Assembly: GCA_020344865.1 (NCBI GenBank)
Contig: CP070830.1
Coordinates: 756,160-762,455, forward strand
Reading direction: 5' to 3'
Length of the DNA: 6,296 nucleotides
Source of the DNA: Planctomycetota bacterium
GTDB taxonomy: Bacteria > Planctomycetota > Phycisphaerae > Sedimentisphaerales > Anaerobacaceae
Below the pieces are notes generated by a model. The model had not been told where the DNA came from, searched no databases, and worked only from the letters and a program-made list of their open reading frames with translations. Both the position numbers and the translations under genes were made by a program. Below, one piece after another: positions 5,963-6,296 of the stretch (the stretch's first letter is position 1; every line of letters begins with the position of its first letter).

Positions 5963-6296
5963 CTACTCCGCGGTCTGAGAACCCCGCGGAAAGTACACCC
6001 GCACCACCGGATGCATGCAGTAAAGCCGGTCCACATCCCCGTCATCAACCAGAATCGGGCTGTTCGCGATAACTATCGGGTTCTTTGGGTATTTTTCCCA
6101 GCAGACCAGGTCCGTCGAAACCGCCACAGCCGAGCACCACGGTCCCCACTCCTGCCCATCCGGCCCGGCGCCAATCCCGTGATAGTACGCGTAGTACCTC
6201 CCCCCGTGCTTGATAATATAGTCCAGTGCAATCAGCCTGCCGTCGTAATCCTCCGGCCCGGGGCTCAAAACCGGCTCATCCCGCACCTTCCTCCAC
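5963..6296 (-). CDS. Beta-propeller glycoside hydrolase-like protein, C-terminal part only
   Basis: These are the last 110 residues of a protein entering from the right edge; the stop codon TAG is at 5965-5963 and the start is outside the window. The frame stays open to the edge, so the in-frame GTG at 6286 is not taken as a start. The visible part shows repeats of five-bladed propeller enzymes (GH43, GH32, GH130 and relatives): DEPVLSPGPEDYDGR near the start, then GGRYYAYYHGIG, AVAVSTDLVCWEKYPKNPIV and a last blade with RLYCMHPVVRVYFPRG. The S-T-D-x-x-x-W-E-K-Y-P-x-N-P-I pattern is characteristic of such glycosidases. The exact family, substrate and catalytic acids cannot be set from this fragment, nor whether it is exported. 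It lies upstream of the response regulator in the same direction, 131 bp away. Confidence 0.7.
   Translation of the reverse strand, partial: WRKVRDEPVLSPGPEDYDGRLIALDYIIKHGGRYYAYYHGIGAGPDGQEWGPWCSAVAVSTDLVCWEKYPKNPIVIANSPILVDDGDVDRLYCMHPVVRVYFPRGSQTAE

Noticed and set aside
5818..6048. Minus-strand frame bridging the propeller gene and the response regulator
   Set aside because: It overlaps the propeller C-terminus in another frame and encodes a Gly-rich sequence through the G8/T8 tract, with no family resemblance.

Overview
The window is about 6.3 kb of chromosome-like bacterial DNA from a carbohydrate-degrading organism. It holds two complete hydrolase genes for C-N bonds, one complete and two edge-truncated glycoside hydrolases, a zinc-ribbon protein and a single-domain response regulator. 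The mix of exported GH2, GH42 and beta-propeller glycosidases, a creatininase-family protein and a zf-TFIIB protein resembles Planctomycetota, perhaps Phycisphaerae/Sedimentisphaerales. That is an impression from gene content, since no rRNA or marker gene is present. No mobile element, tRNA, rRNA or CRISPR array was seen.

Layout from left to right. Positions 1-396 (minus) hold the N-terminal 132 residues of a secreted LacZ-type GH2 beta-galactosidase that runs off the left edge. A divergent promoter region (397-609) follows, with a promoter on each strand and a three-copy 11-bp repeat between them. Next come four plus-strand genes: a probably exported nitrilase-superfamily amidohydrolase (610-1464), a two-zinc-ribbon zf-TFIIB protein (1611-2138), a creatininase-family amidohydrolase (2252-3043) and a predicted lipoprotein GH42 beta-galactosidase (3190-5328). 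A strong bidirectional terminator (5360-5384) separates GH42 from the convergent minus-strand response regulator (5421-5831). Upstream of the regulator lies a G/T-homopolymer-rich spacer, then the C-terminal part of a beta-propeller glycoside hydrolase (5963-6296, minus) that runs off the right edge. No gene-free stretch exceeds 300 bases.

The genes look mostly independently transcribed. Gaps are 92-213 bp, and plausible sigma70-type promoters can be read before five of the six gene starts that lie in the window; creatininase is the exception. The three glycosidases would act on galactosides or other plant/algal glycans outside the cytoplasm, but no transporter, SusCD pair, sulfatase or dedicated sugar regulator is visible. 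A defined polysaccharide utilization locus is therefore not established.

A window-wide property is strong strand asymmetry. The plus strand is rich in C and A, so plus-strand genes use C/A-ending codons and minus-strand genes use G/T-ending codons. This fits replication-linked skew better than gene transfer. I found no clear undescribed multi-gene system. The best leads are the possibly dual-start exported nitrilase, the lipoprotein GH42, the phased repeat between divergent promoters and the conserved-looking tail of the zinc-ribbon protein.
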